64,000 nt of DNA, from contig NC_049985.1 of NCBI RefSeq assembly GCF_000003815.2, positions 24,599,673-24,663,672 on the forward strand, given 5' to 3'. The notes beneath the pieces are model-generated. The model ran no database searches, had not been told where the DNA came from, and saw only the letters and a list, made by a program, of their open reading frames with translations. Below, piece after piece: positions 9,579 through 27,236 of the stretch. The translations under genes were made by a program, and so were the position numbers. The DNA is from Branchiostoma floridae. Lineage: Eukaryota > Chordata > Leptocardii > Amphioxiformes > Branchiostomatidae. Position 1 is the first letter of the stretch. The number at the start of each line of letters is the position of its first letter.

Positions 9579-12500
9579 TTATAAATTTTATGCACCTATT
9601 ACTAATGGCGCCAAACAGCTTACACATGGAAAAAATAATTAAAGTTACCAGTGTTTTTGTTATTTCATAGTCTGAATCGCACTTTGGTAAGGTGCTTGTT
9701 GATCACATTAAAACAAAATGTTTATCTTACCCCTTGTATTCCGCCTTTAAAGGTATAGTCGATGATGATGGCCCCAGTTTGCTTATAGCCAGCAAGATTC
9801 AGTAGTCTGTTGTAGATAATTCTCATACTTCCTTCTGGTTGGTCTCCTATCAGTTTCCCCCCAACATTTCCATCCTTCTTTCCAGTGTTTGGCTGTCCTG
9901 ACGTTCTGTCCCTGGTAGTCGTCCTAGCTTTTGTACCATCGTTTCCACCACCCGTGGCTCCAATGTATTCCTGCAGGCTGCTTCTGTCCTGAATCACCTT
10001 CTGAGCAAAGCCTAACACCATCCTCGGGGCAAGACGAGCACGAACCTGGCTTGTGTCATTTCTGTGCGGATGACCACTTCCTGGAAATGGCATCGTCTTA
10101 CTGAATCCTGTTGCAGCAGAAGATGCATAGGTCTTGTTTTGCGGTGGGTTTATCACTAGTGACTGGCTTGCTTTTCTATTTTGCTTTACAGTAGGTTGGA
10201 ATTTCCCCTTTCCATACCCACTTGGTGATTGCAGCATAGATATCTCGGTAGCAAATACCTCTACAAACACTTCAATCGTTTCTTCAGCCATGTCAATAAA
10301 CCAGATGTCATTCAGACTGCAGGTTGGTGCATGTTTCTTGGAGATGTATTCAATTACACCTGACAGCAGAGCCTGGGCACAGAGATGCTTTGGCATGCCA
10401 TATTTACCTGAACACAAAAATATAAAGACGGATTTCATTAAAAGGTTATTCTGCTTTAGTTGTGTTATTTCTGCTTCAAGCAGCTTTTTTTCATGCAGTG
10501 CTATCATTTGAAGTTTTACCAGTATACCATGTAAGTGCACTTCGCTAAAACATAGGCATGTTCTTTACCATTGTCTAAGCAAGGGCTGAATTTCAGAATA
10601 TCATTTGTAAAAGCTATCTGTTCTCATGCAGATAAGAGCTGCTGCTACCAACTGTTATCATCTTCATACTACATGTAGTATCGTAAATAAGGGATTTCAG
10701 TTTCAAATTTGAACTCACAGCTAATGTATCATACCAAAAAAGCCCTAGTTGCAAGGGGCACTTATGGCTCATGACATACATAGCTTTTCACTCACAGTTG
10801 TGTTCCTAGAAATATGGAAACCTTGTAATCATGGTGCCTTCTTTGCAATCTAGGAGCCAGACCAGACTTACTGATACAGTCTGACTACCAGCCAATGTTT
10901 CTCTACCGGGCTGTTTCCCTACCAGACTCTTTACTTTCTATTCTTCCTGTTTAAGAGAAGCAGAAGTACCATCAAACAAAGTAAAAGTCTTTATCTATTG
11001 TTTTTAGTTTTATAAGTGTGTCGAAGAGACTATTTGATACTCTATTCTACATTGTCTTACCCCTGCCCTGCACCCATGTTAACGGTATGGCAGTCAGTGA
11101 CAGACTGAAGCCAAATAGTTTACACTAGCCGAATTTATTGGGTGCTTTAAATTTATAGTGAAACCTCCCAGTTTAAAAATGGTGGACATTGCATACAATC
11201 CTAAAGATCAACTGTTGAACGTGACCCACCTGAACTGATTGCTGGTATGGCAACAGACTCTGCCTTCAGTCCCTCTGCAGCCTTTAAAATGTTGACGCAG
11301 GTTTGTGTCAGCATGTCTGTACACTGCTTGGCTTGGCTGTCCCCCTGCCATCTTGGTCCATGTGCATGTATGATGTTCTTACATGGTAGACTACCTGCTC
11401 CAGTGATCTCTGTTTCTGTTGGCTTGAGAATACCTCTTTTCTTCACCTTTTCTGTGCTTTCCTCTTGTATGATGTATCCTCCCGCCTGTACAATGGCCTT
11501 TGCTACCCCACCTACATGCTTCAAATGTGCATCTGCTGCATTGACAATGGCGTCCACTTTCAGAGTTGTGATGTTTCCATGAGCGACTTTCACTTCAACC
11601 CCCTGCTCAAAGGTGTGGGTAAAGAGAACTACAGGACAGTTTTCACCACCTTCTGCGCCCTTTAGTGCATCTGTGTCACTTCCTGTAGACCCTGTACTTG
11701 TGGTTGGATTGTAGTCTCTTTTTCTAAAGACAGGGATGCCCACTATACCACAGAAATCTGCTCTTGCTACCCTTATTTTCTCTGGTTCTCCCGTAAACAT
11801 CACTGTTGTGTCATCATCAGTGGACTTTGTGATCACTTCCGGGTGGAGTTGTCTGACTTTCCTGACACCTTCTAAAAGAATCTTTGGGGCTAACTTGTAC
11901 TGAGCAATACCAAAGGTCTCACATGTTATCTTGATAAACACCTGTTGGTAGAGTGTCGTGAATTCATCAGTGGCTTTCTCTGGTTCAGGAAGGCTTCCCT
12001 CTAAAGATGATGAGGGCACAAAGCATACTTTTGTGTTGTCAGCACTTGTATGAAACACAGACTTGTACCTTTTGGCAATATCTGCTATGTCTGCATGATG
12101 CTTGTGTCGAATGTGAATGAGAACATCTGGGTCTACAGTCACTTCAAATGTGCCAGTCTGTCCTTGTTCTGATCCAGAACTGCCAGCAGCATCTTCAGCG
12201 CTATGTCCTTTGTTTTCTTCAAGTTCATCATCAGGCAACAGTGATGCAGCTGTAAATGCTACAGTAGTAAGAAAATGGTTAGTGCTTTGCCACTAAACTG
12301 TGCTTAACACAAACACATGCAATAATAGTATTCCATTTGTCCACATAAAATTTCCTATTATAAAACTCTATTCATAGCTTAAAGCTTAAAGTTACGTCCC
12401 AACTTCACTTGCTTCAAGGCTTAGAATGTTAATGTGGTATGAGACTGTCCCTCAATTGATAACGGCAAGAGAAAAACTTGTAACACATCCTGGATTGTTT

Positions 12501-14507
12501 CACCATGGACGTGACTTCAACGTAAACTCAGTTTTATATAACACAAAACAGTAAGGGTTAATAAGGTGAGATTTCATTATAGAAAACTTGGTCACCCCAA
12601 TGCTTTTAGATAACGTACAAGACCAGACCTGATTGAATGCATGATACGCATTAACATAAATCAAGTACTCACTGACATTGCTTAAGTGGAACCTGCAGAC
12701 ATGACTTTTGACATACTTTATGATACAAAAACTGTAGATTTCAAAAGATGCAGATTTTTACTACTCACTATGCTGCATAGTGCTCATATTTCCCGACACG
12801 CTGTCATCAGGTGGTCTCAGCGGAAGTCTTGTTCTTGAGCTGGTTTCGCTTTGCCGCCCTCTCTTCAACAGAGAACACAGTTCCCTTTCGGTCGCGTTTG
12901 GCAAACTGTATTGTGCAGTTTGGGGGCTGTTTGTGGTCAACTTGTGCCCCATGACAGAGTAATCAATAGTGATGTTTGCCAGTTCAAAGTCCACTGTGTC
13001 CGCAGGTAGCTTAGTTAAATCATTCAGTCTCGTGGTCATATCTTGAGAAAAAGACAGAACTTCGTAGTCGCCTCCCTCCCGAGCTAGAGTCTCTGCAAAC
13101 TCACACGTGCTCTTGGCGCTCGCCAGACTGATCTGTGCTCCCTCTATCTCTGCATCGATCTGTTTCTTCCTTGTTGTTTCCTCTGTATCAACACAAGTCA
13201 TGAGTCGTTCGCTCTCTTCCTTTACCATCGCAATCAGTTTTTGTGCTGTTTCTTGGATATCTTGACGAGCTTCTGCTGCGTTCAGCTGAAGTTGTTTCTT
13301 CAATCGTTTCTGCACTTCTTCCGTCTGACGAAAGAACTGCATTCGGGCCTGGCATTGTGGAGTGAGATCTACAAATGTCTCTCTCTTTTCGGTAGCCACC
13401 TCTTCTATGCGCTTGAGGTCGTGCTGTGAGTCCCTGTGTTCAAACAAGCCACATGCGTTGCATATTGGGGTCTCACAGGTCCTGCAATAGAGCTTTAGGA
13501 TTTCTTCTGGATGTTTCGAGCACGGTGGAGCTTTTCTAGCCCTGAAAACGCTGTCGTATTTTCCAGTTTTTAGTTCCTCAAAAATTATGAGCGTGTGACC
13601 CCTAGTAGCTCTTACAAGACGATGTGCCGACTCACAGCTCTCACACAGAAACTCAGCACACTCCGAACACCTGGACGTGGCTGGCTTCCCTTCCTCACAA
13701 CTGGTACAGAGGAGGTCATCTTTACCCTGGCGAACCTTGTTGTGCTCGGTCACGGCTTTCACCAGGCTGGCGATAAAGAAGTTGTCCTTTAGACCCTCGA
13801 CGCCATTTTGGGGCAGCGAAACTGGCTGACGACAAATAGGACAGGGAAATGTGTCGCCATCGTTCTTCTGAACCCATTCCCACAGACAGTGCTCACAGAA
13901 TGTGTGCAAGCAGGGAAGAACCTTCGGGTTCTTAAGAGCAAATGTCTGTAAGGATCAAACAATGGTGGCAAAGGTAAAAAAATAGATTTGGCTCATATTT
14001 TGCACAGTGATAGTACTTGGTCCACAACCCCTCAAAATAGCTTTCTTTTAGATCAAAACTCCTTGTTGCCATGGTAACGGGCAAACAAAGTTTTCTGGCC
14101 ATTTTCCCCAATTTTCGCATCTCAAAAACACAGAAATCAGCATATTTTACGGCACTGTCTCGGCAACACCTTTAAACCTATCATCAAAACAAAACAAGAT
14201 CTGAATAGACCAATATTTTGGCTTTTTAAAAATTGTTGTGAAATTTCCAAAGTTGTACATTTTCGTTCTTGGGCAGCCTGAAAACAGTGCAATGTTTCAA
14301 GCTTCAAAAAAATTTGATTTTTGGCCCAACTTTGTAACGCTATAAGTGCCAAGCTGGTAATTTTTTTGGCTTGAAATTTGTACTATATATAGATCCTTAG
14401 AATATATATTAAATGCATTGTTGCAAAGTTTGGAGTCTTGTTTGGTTGTCAAGTGACTGTCCCCTAAAGTAGGCCACTTTTTGTGTTTGGCGAAAATTGT
14501 GAACTTT

Positions 14508-17015
14508 AGCCATGTTCAACGCACGCTACGTGACGAAGTAAACAAGGATTCTTATTCAAATTCTGATCAAATGTACATCTATGTATTGTCTATCAGAAAA
14601 ATGCTTGTAGAGTTTCGGGTCTTGACGTTTAGTCACGTGGTTGTCCCTCAAAGTAGGCCATTTTTTGCATTTGACGAAAATTGTGAATTCTAGCTTTGAT
14701 CAAAGTACGCTGGGTGTCAAAGTGAACAAGAATTCTTATTCAACTTCAAGTCAAATGTACATCTAGGTATTGTCTATCAGATGAATGCTTGCAGAGTTGC
14801 AGATCATGACTTTTAGTCACGTGGTTGTCCCTGAAAGTTGGTCAAATTTTGCTTTTGGCCAGAAATCACCATATAGGGCTGTAGTTAAATCTGTCGAATT
14901 GGGGAACTGAAATACTTTACTGGCACTGACTCTGATTATGTGTAGCCCTTAACATTGTCTGTTGAATGAGTGTTAGTAAGGCTTGGGGTCGTCTTTCTTT
15001 GCGGTGCAGTTGCTCCCTAAAGTAGGGCAGATAGTTAGCTAAATGCTGTTAGGAGGTTCTGTTACTTTAGAGAAGATGCCTCTTGAACAGTTTCTTTCTT
15101 TTAACATTGTCAATGTCCAATGCATATCATATTGGTACTACAATGACCGATAATGGGCTTACAGTGTTAAATTAAAGCTTACTTAAGCGATGACTCTGTT
15201 ATAATTGTAAATATCAATTTTGATAATGTAACTAAGATGTCGTTTTGAATTCAGCTATGTTCTATAATGCGCTAAAATTCACCTTTTTTGTCGAGCACAT
15301 AAGGTGACCTGGCTTCAGGGACAACCATGTGACTAATTGTCATGACCCGAAACTCGACAAGCATTTATTCGAAGAAAGAAAATTAAGAATACAAAGATGT
15401 ACATTTGACCAGAAGTTTAATCAGAATTCTTCTTAATTTCGTCACGTAGTGTAGCCTGGTATCCAGCTATATTATAGCTCCCGATCGCGAGTCTCTTCTG
15501 TCCTCTTCGCAAATGTCTAGTTCTCATTTAAATGTAAAAATGCTGTCGCCTGCTTTTGCGACTTGATTTGCGAGGTTCCTTCATTTTTCCACAATCCCTG
15601 GAATGTTTTCCAAAAGATTCATTTTGGTTGATGGCTTGGAAGATTATCTTAGCCACGGGTGGAATTTCACCCCCGTAAAAAATGGTTGTCGCCTGATAAC
15701 AAACGAAAAATTCAAGTAGTAGCCAAAAAATGTAACAATTCAGTTCCCAGAATGATTGTTCGGTAGATGAAACCAGCTGAGCAGGCCCTTTGCCCGATAA
15801 CGCCAGATCGGTACTGTCACTGATCTTGGAGGCTGTGTGAGGTGGGTTATTCCTGTTGCCAAATTCGGTAACAAACGTTACCACCACCAGTTTGATGGTT
15901 GCCAGTTGCCACGGTTATATTATCCACGTATAAGACAAGAAATGACCGTTTTTGTGACGCTGCACAGTTTTTCTGGCTTTCTAAAGAAACAAGGAAGGGT
16001 TGTTGACTGCCATTTGTATCCAATGTTGTACAGAAATGACTGTAACGAACGTTAGCATTGTTCGAAGCTTTCTAAGCTTTCTATTTGACCTGGTGTAAAA
16101 AAGCTGCCCACTTTTTAAGTGTCCCTAGGGACATCCTCTTATACCTAAATGATGTAGTCAATAAGGCCATTATTTACAATTCAATGAGAACGAGTGAAAT
16201 ATGTATCTGCGAAGAGGACAAAAGAGACTCGGGAACTATAATACGGCTGGATACCAGGGTACACGTAGCGTACTTTCGTCCAATGAAAAAAGTGGCCTAC
16301 TCTCAAGGACAACCGCGTGACTTTACTTCATGATCTAATTTTCTACAAGTATTCATTTGACAGGCAATACATAGATTTACCTTTGGCAGGAAGTTGAATC
16401 AGAACTTTATTTTGCTTCGCAATCTAGCGTACGTTGAACATGGCTGAAGGTTACAATTTTTGTCAAATGCAAAAAAAATGGCCTACTTTCAGGGACAACC
16501 ACGTGACTTTACGTTATGATCCGAAACTCTACAAGCATTCATCTGATAGACAATACATAGATGTACATTTGATCAGAAGTTGAATAAGAATCCTTGTTTA
16601 CTTCGTCACGTAGCGTGCGTTGAACATGGCTAAAATTCACAATTTTCGTCAAATGCAAAAAAATGGCCTACTTTCAGGGACAACCACGTGACTGAACGTC
16701 ATGACCCGAAACTCTACAAGCATTTATTTGATAGACAATACATAGATGTACATTTGATCAGAATTGAATAAGAATCCTTGTTTACTTCGTCACGTAGCGT
16801 GCGTTGAACATGGCTAAGATTCACAATTTTCGTCAAATGCAAAAAATGGCCTACTTTGAGGGACAACCACGTGACTGAACGTCATGACCCGAAACTCTAC
16901 AAGCATTTATTTGATAGGCAATACATAGATGTACATTTGATCAGAATTTGAATAAGAATCCTTGTTTACTTCGTCACGTAGCGTGCGTTGAACATGGCTA
17001 AAGTTCACAATTTTC
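14508..17015. repeat. ~185-bp subrepeats in opposite orientations within element 1
   Basis: About two units lie in the left arm (14508-14880) and about four, inverted, in the right arm (roughly 16259-17015); another partial unit is at 15300-15460. Each unit has a CACGTGAC-type core and a GGGACAACCACGTGACT-like stretch. Starts near 16624, 16809 and 16994 give the 185-bp period. Between the two blocks (14880-15300) the sequence is unique and no gene is seen. Confidence 0.75.
15463..16258. mobile_element. Nested TIR element inside element 1
   Basis: The ends are inverted: CTGGTATCCAGC on the left and GCTGGATACCAG on the right, with complementarity extending about 55 bp through GACTC and GAGGAC tracts. 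It interrupts a 185-bp subrepeat of element 1, so it is the younger insertion. About 0.8 kb long, with no convincing protein. Confidence 0.65.
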
Positions 17016-17645
17016 GCCAAACACAAAAAGTGGCCTAATCTAGGGGACAGTCACGTGACAACCAAACAAGACTCCAAACTTTGCAACAATGCATTTAATA
17101 TATATTCTAAGGATCTATCTATGGTACAAATATCAAGCCAAAAAAATTACCAGCTTGGCACTTATAGCGTTACAAAGTTGGGCCAAAAATCAAATTTTTT
17201 TGAAGCTTGAAACATTGCACTGTTTTCAGGCTGCCCAAGAACGAAAATGTACGACTTTGGAAATTTCACAACAATTTTTAAAAAGCCAAAATGTTGGTCT
17301 ATTCAGATCTTGTTTTGTTTTGATGATAGGTTTAAAGGTGTTGCCGAGACAGTGCCGTAAAATGTGCTGATTTCTGTGTTTTTGAGATGCGAAAATTGGG
17401 GAAAATGGCCAGAAAACTTTGTTTGCCCGTTACCATGGCAACAAGGAGTTTTGATCTAAAAGAAAGCTATTTTGAGGGGTTGTGGACCAAGTACTATCAC
17501 TGTGCAAAATATGAGCCAAATCTATTTTTTTACCTTTGCCACCATTGTTTGATCCTTACAGACATTTGCTCTTAAATGTGTAGAAACAGATCGTACACTG
17601 GGTGGAGTCGTCGCTGACTTTCTCTGGAACAGCGGCAGTCGCCAT

Positions 17646-19589
17646 ATTGCTGTTGAGATTTTACTTCCTGATATGACATCACCACACCTGTGCATGGCGT
17701 GCCGAAAGTTCAAAAGGCAATGTCCGCAGGTGACATCCCGCTCGGTGAGAAGAGGTTTAAGATTACAGACGACTTTGAGTTGGGTAGACTTTAAGTCTTA
17801 ACAAAAGACTAACTTCAAAGCATATAGTTACAATGTTATTCTCGGGTGTACATCGGTAAGATTGTAACGTTTAACTTCAGAAACATCAAACAACATGCCG
17901 TCCCGACAATTCAACGGTCAGTTAAGGTTTTGAGTCATGCGGCATTTAGTGTATCGATTTCTTTCCACCGTATTGAACAAAGTAACATAACATCATAGCA
18001 AAGTTTTTATCCGTTTATTAATTGGTTTAAACTTCGACGAAAGTGAACAAGGACGTCAACGCCCATTTCCCCCTTTTAAACGTCGGGATAAGCTATACAA
18101 ACATAAACAAGTGTGACATGTTGAAAAATGTTCACCGACCGTTCAATTTGAGTAGCATATCAAATGCCAAGTGTGGCGGGCATTATTAGAAACCATGTTT
18201 ACTGCATTACTACCCTTTGTATCTATATGCCTGTACTTAGCCCGATAGGGCATGAATGTGCAATAAAGGCTATTACATTACATTATGCAACTAAAGGTGG
18301 ATTGTAATATTTTACAAATTAGACAGATATGTCCAACTTTAATATCATATCGACACGGGCGTGACAATTGGCAGCACGAGACATCATAATTTCCTATAAG
18401 GTTTTCTGTATTACATAATTATTTACTTGAAATCAGCAAGTGTGATACACTTGCTTTATGATTTAGTGTCCAGACTTTGGGAGCTAAGCTTTGGGGCGCT
18501 ACGTTTCTATACAAGTCCATGCGATCATGTCGAATTGCATTAACTATGTAATAATTACAGAACATTATATTTCCAGAAAAGACTCATAGCAGGGAAAAGA
18601 GCTGTTTATATTTTCATTTTTATTTTCACCAATTATGTATATATTCCAATAAAATGTAAAATCTAGGGTTGCTCCAACTTATTGCCGTTTGAGCAATGCT
18701 AGTTTAATCACGTCTGGTGTCTCCCTTACTAAATTTGCACATTCTATTGGAGGAAAAACTAGCCTTCCATTTATCATATGCTCTTGCCACCATGGAATAT
18801 AGAGTGTACTTTGAAATTGTCCTGATAAATATTAGCTAAGCCAAGTTGGTCAAACTTTGATGATGACAAAGTTCAAATAAGTTGAGGAGGGTAACATTCA
18901 TTGGTTCATATGTCTATGTATGATATTATAAAACCATTCAAAACATTTGTTTCTATGCAGGGCTTTTTACTGACATTCCATAAAATGTATTGATTTGTAT
19001 CTTTCCTGTATTGCAACTGACCTCAGACAAATGAAGTTAGGTACATGTTTGCACATTTCAATACAAATTCTAGCAAATCTGTTTACACAACAACATTGTT
19101 CATAACATGCACTAGCCAGCAAATCTCCTTGAAACTAACCACTTTAAGATTTAAATCATGAAATACTCTGAAATAATGTTCCTCCTGAATCATACTTTGA
19201 ATGCCATTTATCTTTCAGAATATGTTTTTCTAAGCTAGGCGTCAATTTCTAATGATCTAATTTCTAATGATCTAATGATATAACGTTATTGTTACATGAC
19301 ATTGAGTAAAACATTGCCTTCCTGCATTACTTCATACTATATCATGCATGCAAACGAAGCTTAAAATATTTCAATGTCAGTCTTATCTGATAACAAATAT
19401 GTCCAAGTTTCCATATACTTTTACATTTACCCTTTCAAGAAATTATCATGCCTTTTAAAGTGTTTTATGTCTTGGTCTATATACATGTACAGTACTGTTC
19501 CATACAAATTCCAAAATCTTTATTGGTTTTGAAAACAAGCACTTCATTGACCAGTGTTTTCAATATGTTGGAGTTTACATCTCGCTTTT
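17646..19589. other. Intergenic spacer between copies 1 and 2; segmental duplicate of 35466-38593
   Basis: The sequence matches the upstream region of copy 3 almost base for base over about 1.9 kb and ends at the last exon of the next Deltex gene in both places. It includes the presumed promoter of copy 1 (ACTTCCTGATATGACATCA, an ETS-like core beside a CRE-like TGACATCA). No gene is seen. The differences between the two copies are insertions, listed separately. Confidence 0.75.
18187..18280 (+). mobile_element. Short 5'-truncated retroelement tail
   Basis: A segment of about 94 bp, absent from the paralogous site near 36000, is flanked by CATTAT at 18181-18186 and 18281-18286. It ends in an ATTAC-type tandem tail after an AATAAAGGC block, as at LINE or SINE 3' ends. 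Confidence 0.6.
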
Positions 19590-23832
<4,243 letters not shown>

Positions 23833-26800
23833 ATTGCTGTTGAGAGTTCACTTCCTGATATGACATCATCACACCTGTGGCGTACCGAAAGTTCAAAGGA
23901 CAATGTCCGCTGGTAACATCACACTCAGGTTACGAGCGACGTTGAGTTAGGTAGACTTTAATTGTTAACATAAGACGTAACTTTTAAGCTCATTAATCGT
24001 TATTCTTGGATGTACGTCCGTTAGATTGCAACGTAATGAAAACATCAAGCAGCATACAATCCCGAAACTTTAGGGGTAATTAAGGTTTAAGGACATACAA
24101 CATTTACTTTAATGAAGACCTTCCACCGTATTGGACATACCTAACATAACATCAAGACTAAGATAGTATTCTTTATGCAAAGTTGTAAAGTTGTAACGTT
24201 TCCTGGACACTCAGTGCGACTAAGACATATCTCAAGACCCCCAGCAAAGCGGGCGTTGGCTGCCCTAGCAACACATAGATACAACCTTTGACCCTGAATT
24301 TTCCTCATTTCCCCTATTGTTCGATAATTACCCCCTCCCCGCCCAGTGTGATAACAATGCAGGGAGGGTGCCAGTGGACCAGGTGAGGTGATACCTGTCC
24401 ATCTGTGGAGTGTGAAATATCAGACTGTCTGGGATTGGTGCTGGATGTGTATTATGATTGACAAAGGATTTCCTGGGTTTAGGAGTATTTCTAATAACTT
24501 ACACACTGATTGATTCACGGTTTCATCAAATTTGACCACTTAAATTACAAATAGCCCGACAGAATCTTATAAAGATAACCAAATTCAACCAGGGTGTAAT
24601 CTGACCAATTAAGCTGACCAATAGTTTGATAATTCCCCATGTTCTTTCCTGGATCTGATGCCGGCTTTGTTTGTTTTGATAATCGATTTTTATTCCAAAA
24701 CAAGGTATTTGATAGAAAACAACGCTCAGATGAAAACTGTTGTACCAATAGTCTGTTTTGATATACTACGGTTACGTCACCTACCACACACACATTTTTT
24801 TAGCAAAGTTCACAAGAGCAAGGACGTTATAGTTGAGAAAACACTCTTTTGATAGACTCATAGAGATAAAGAGATAACGGATTGTATTGTAATCAAAGTC
24901 TCAGTGTAAGCACGTCTAATCCTCATGTGTCAAGGAACAACAGGCAATAACCTGGATAGTTTCAGTCTGGGAGTGTAATTAACTTGTTAAAAAGAGTATC
25001 GCACCACTCTAAGTTACACATTTTGCTGCTCCTTTAATACATGCTTAAGCTGTCGCCAGACTGTAATTTCAGGGCCACACAGGCCAGCTCTGACAGCTCC
25101 AGAGCCCACATTCAAAGGTTTTTGTTGCCTGTCCCGGGCTGGCCCTGAACAGATGCAGCTTTTTACCTGTTGTGCACTGACATAGTTGAATGTTGACACT
25201 ATATTTGTATCATTCTATATTTGTTTAAGCTATAAATGGCAGTAAAGCTATAACATGCTGTTAACTACGTCTTACTCTCTAATTTTGAACTTTCGGTCAC
25301 TCTGTCAATAACCAGCTGCCTAAGAATTCCCTTTATGTACACAATTGTTTTACCAAATTTGTTACATAAGTCACTTGAATCCCTTCATGCCAAATGCCCT
25401 CATAAGGCCTCTTGCAACATTCAAGCAAGGAGCTTTTAACAGTTTGATTCAAGTAATTTCAGTGTACATGAGCATCTTCCATTTGTTTCAAGGAGAATTT
25501 TGTTTCTGATTGCAAACATATCTTTGATAGACAGTTATGTCTTCTGTGTACATATTGTATTTTGAAATCCATGCTTCATAACAATTCTTGTAACATATTC
25601 CTTGTTTACACTAAATTACAGCCATGTTTGTGTTTTGTTGATATAACCCAAGCCAAGCTGTCTGCCACCTATGCCACTTTCAAGCAGAGGTGTGAACACC
25701 TGGCTATTGTTTTCCTCAGGTGCTCAGCTACCCTGCTGTCAGTGCCCTAAGTAAACAAAGTAATTGCCCATTATGTCCAACTGTCCGAAACAAAGATATC
25801 AATTTCACCCATGCAGGAGCCAAAACTGAATATTTGTAATTTTTNNNNNNNNNNNNNNNNNNNNNNNNNNNNNNNNNNNNNNNNNNNNNNNNNNNNNNNN
25901 NNNNNNNNNNNNNNNNNNNNNNNNNNNNNNNNNNNNNNNNNNNNACAACATCCAAGTGGGAATGTACATTGTAAAGTCACTAGGATTTAACAAGACCTTC
26001 ATGAATATTGACAATATGCCATTTTTTCAATATTTGTAACATATTAAAGAATATCCTTGTTATTATTGGATCAGCAAGCATGTACCCCCCTGATTGTTAT
26101 AGAGTACTTATTGATGAATACATACATACCAAATTTACTTCAATTAGATATACCTTAGCGATGCACCAAGAGCCTAAAAGCGATAAAATGCAGCAGTGCT
26201 TATTATTCATATAATTTGATATCAATTATATTTATGTGACACCAATGAAGTCAGACTAAATCTTATGGACATGATACATGGCCAGTAATTGAAGATTTTA
26301 TAATATTACCACCAGGTAAACATTTATTACACCAGAAAGTTTCCAGGTCAGTTAATCAGCCAAGGTGGGCAAAACCTGTCTTAACAATACTGAGGATTTG
26401 TTTATTAAAGCGCCATCAAATCCAAATATCACCACACCAATGCTTTTTATGTACATTTGCTGTAGCCATGAACATATTCAGGCACCTTGAAATTACTACC
26501 TCATGATTCTAAGTATGAAAGAAGAAAACTATTTTTTTACAAAATATTTGTTTGCTTTGATTACCATGTCATGACAAACGGACCACATGTTAGTGGTAGG
26601 GAGACAAGAAATGGAAATAAGCTTGACTACATGCCAGTGCGCACCAAGCGCTTCAAAACAAGCCCAATACCATACCTAACCCATCTCTTGAACGAACATG
26701 TGCTTAAATAGCCGGTCTTTGTACATATTGTATTACATGTATATTTATATTAGAATCTAGTGTATTAACCTTTTTAATGTATTTATTGATGGAGCAAATT

Positions 26801-27236
26801 GTTTTAACATAGTGGCTTACATGCAATTCAGCCTACGGCTGCGAGATGTCCACTCATATCTTAGATTGTAATTGTATTGTAATGTTGGTGCGATGGAAAT
26901 AAACCAAGTTATTAGATGTGTCCTTCTGCTACTAGTATTCGAAGCAAATACAGAAATGTCAATGCCTTCTTATATAACCAAAGTTAACGTTTACGTTTGT
27001 TTAACATTGCCATCATTATTGCTTATAATGATTGATATCATATCGCACATGGAAGCAAAATTTTCGGAAGCATTTCAATGGCAGTTCAATTTAACAACAA
27101 ATATCTAGTAGAAACATACACATCCTGCCTAAAGCATATTTCAATCTGATAAGTAGTTAGCAAGTCTTTTAAAGACTTGAAAAATAATATTCATGCAAAA
27201 CAGATGAGCCTTTTTTATAATACAGTGCCTATAATT
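23833..27236. other. Intergenic region upstream of copy 2, includes a 100-N gap
   Basis: The first ~100 bp hold the presumed copy 2 promoter, with the same ACTTCCTGATATGACATCA-type block as copies 1 and 3. From about 24.1 kb on the sequence is AT-rich and not shared with the other flanks. No gene is recognised. Bases 25845-25944 are N. Confidence 0.5.

Larger units (their letters stand above)
13936..17571. mobile_element. TTAA-flanked long-TIR DNA element 1 inside the RING-coding exon
   Basis: The target duplication TTAA is at 13932-13935 and 17572-17575. The intact paralogues have one TTAA at the same place (for example 23759-23762). The ends read GAGCAAATGTCTGTAAGGAT inward and are inverted copies of each other. 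The arms stay complementary for at least about 580 bp and then run into inverted blocks of a ~185-bp subrepeat. No transposase frame is visible, so it looks non-autonomous. TTAA targets are typical of piggyBac-type transposases; assignment to that group is an inference. Confidence 0.88.

Noticed and set aside
13932-14120. 62-codon frame repeated at 17387-17575
   Set aside because: The two are the inverted arms of element 1. Identity reflects the TIR, not a conserved gene.
13936-17571. Idea that element 1 is simply spliced out as an intron, leaving copy 1 functional
   Set aside because: Borders at 17560 and 13946 exist, but 26 extra nt would remain, giving a frameshift before the RING is completed.
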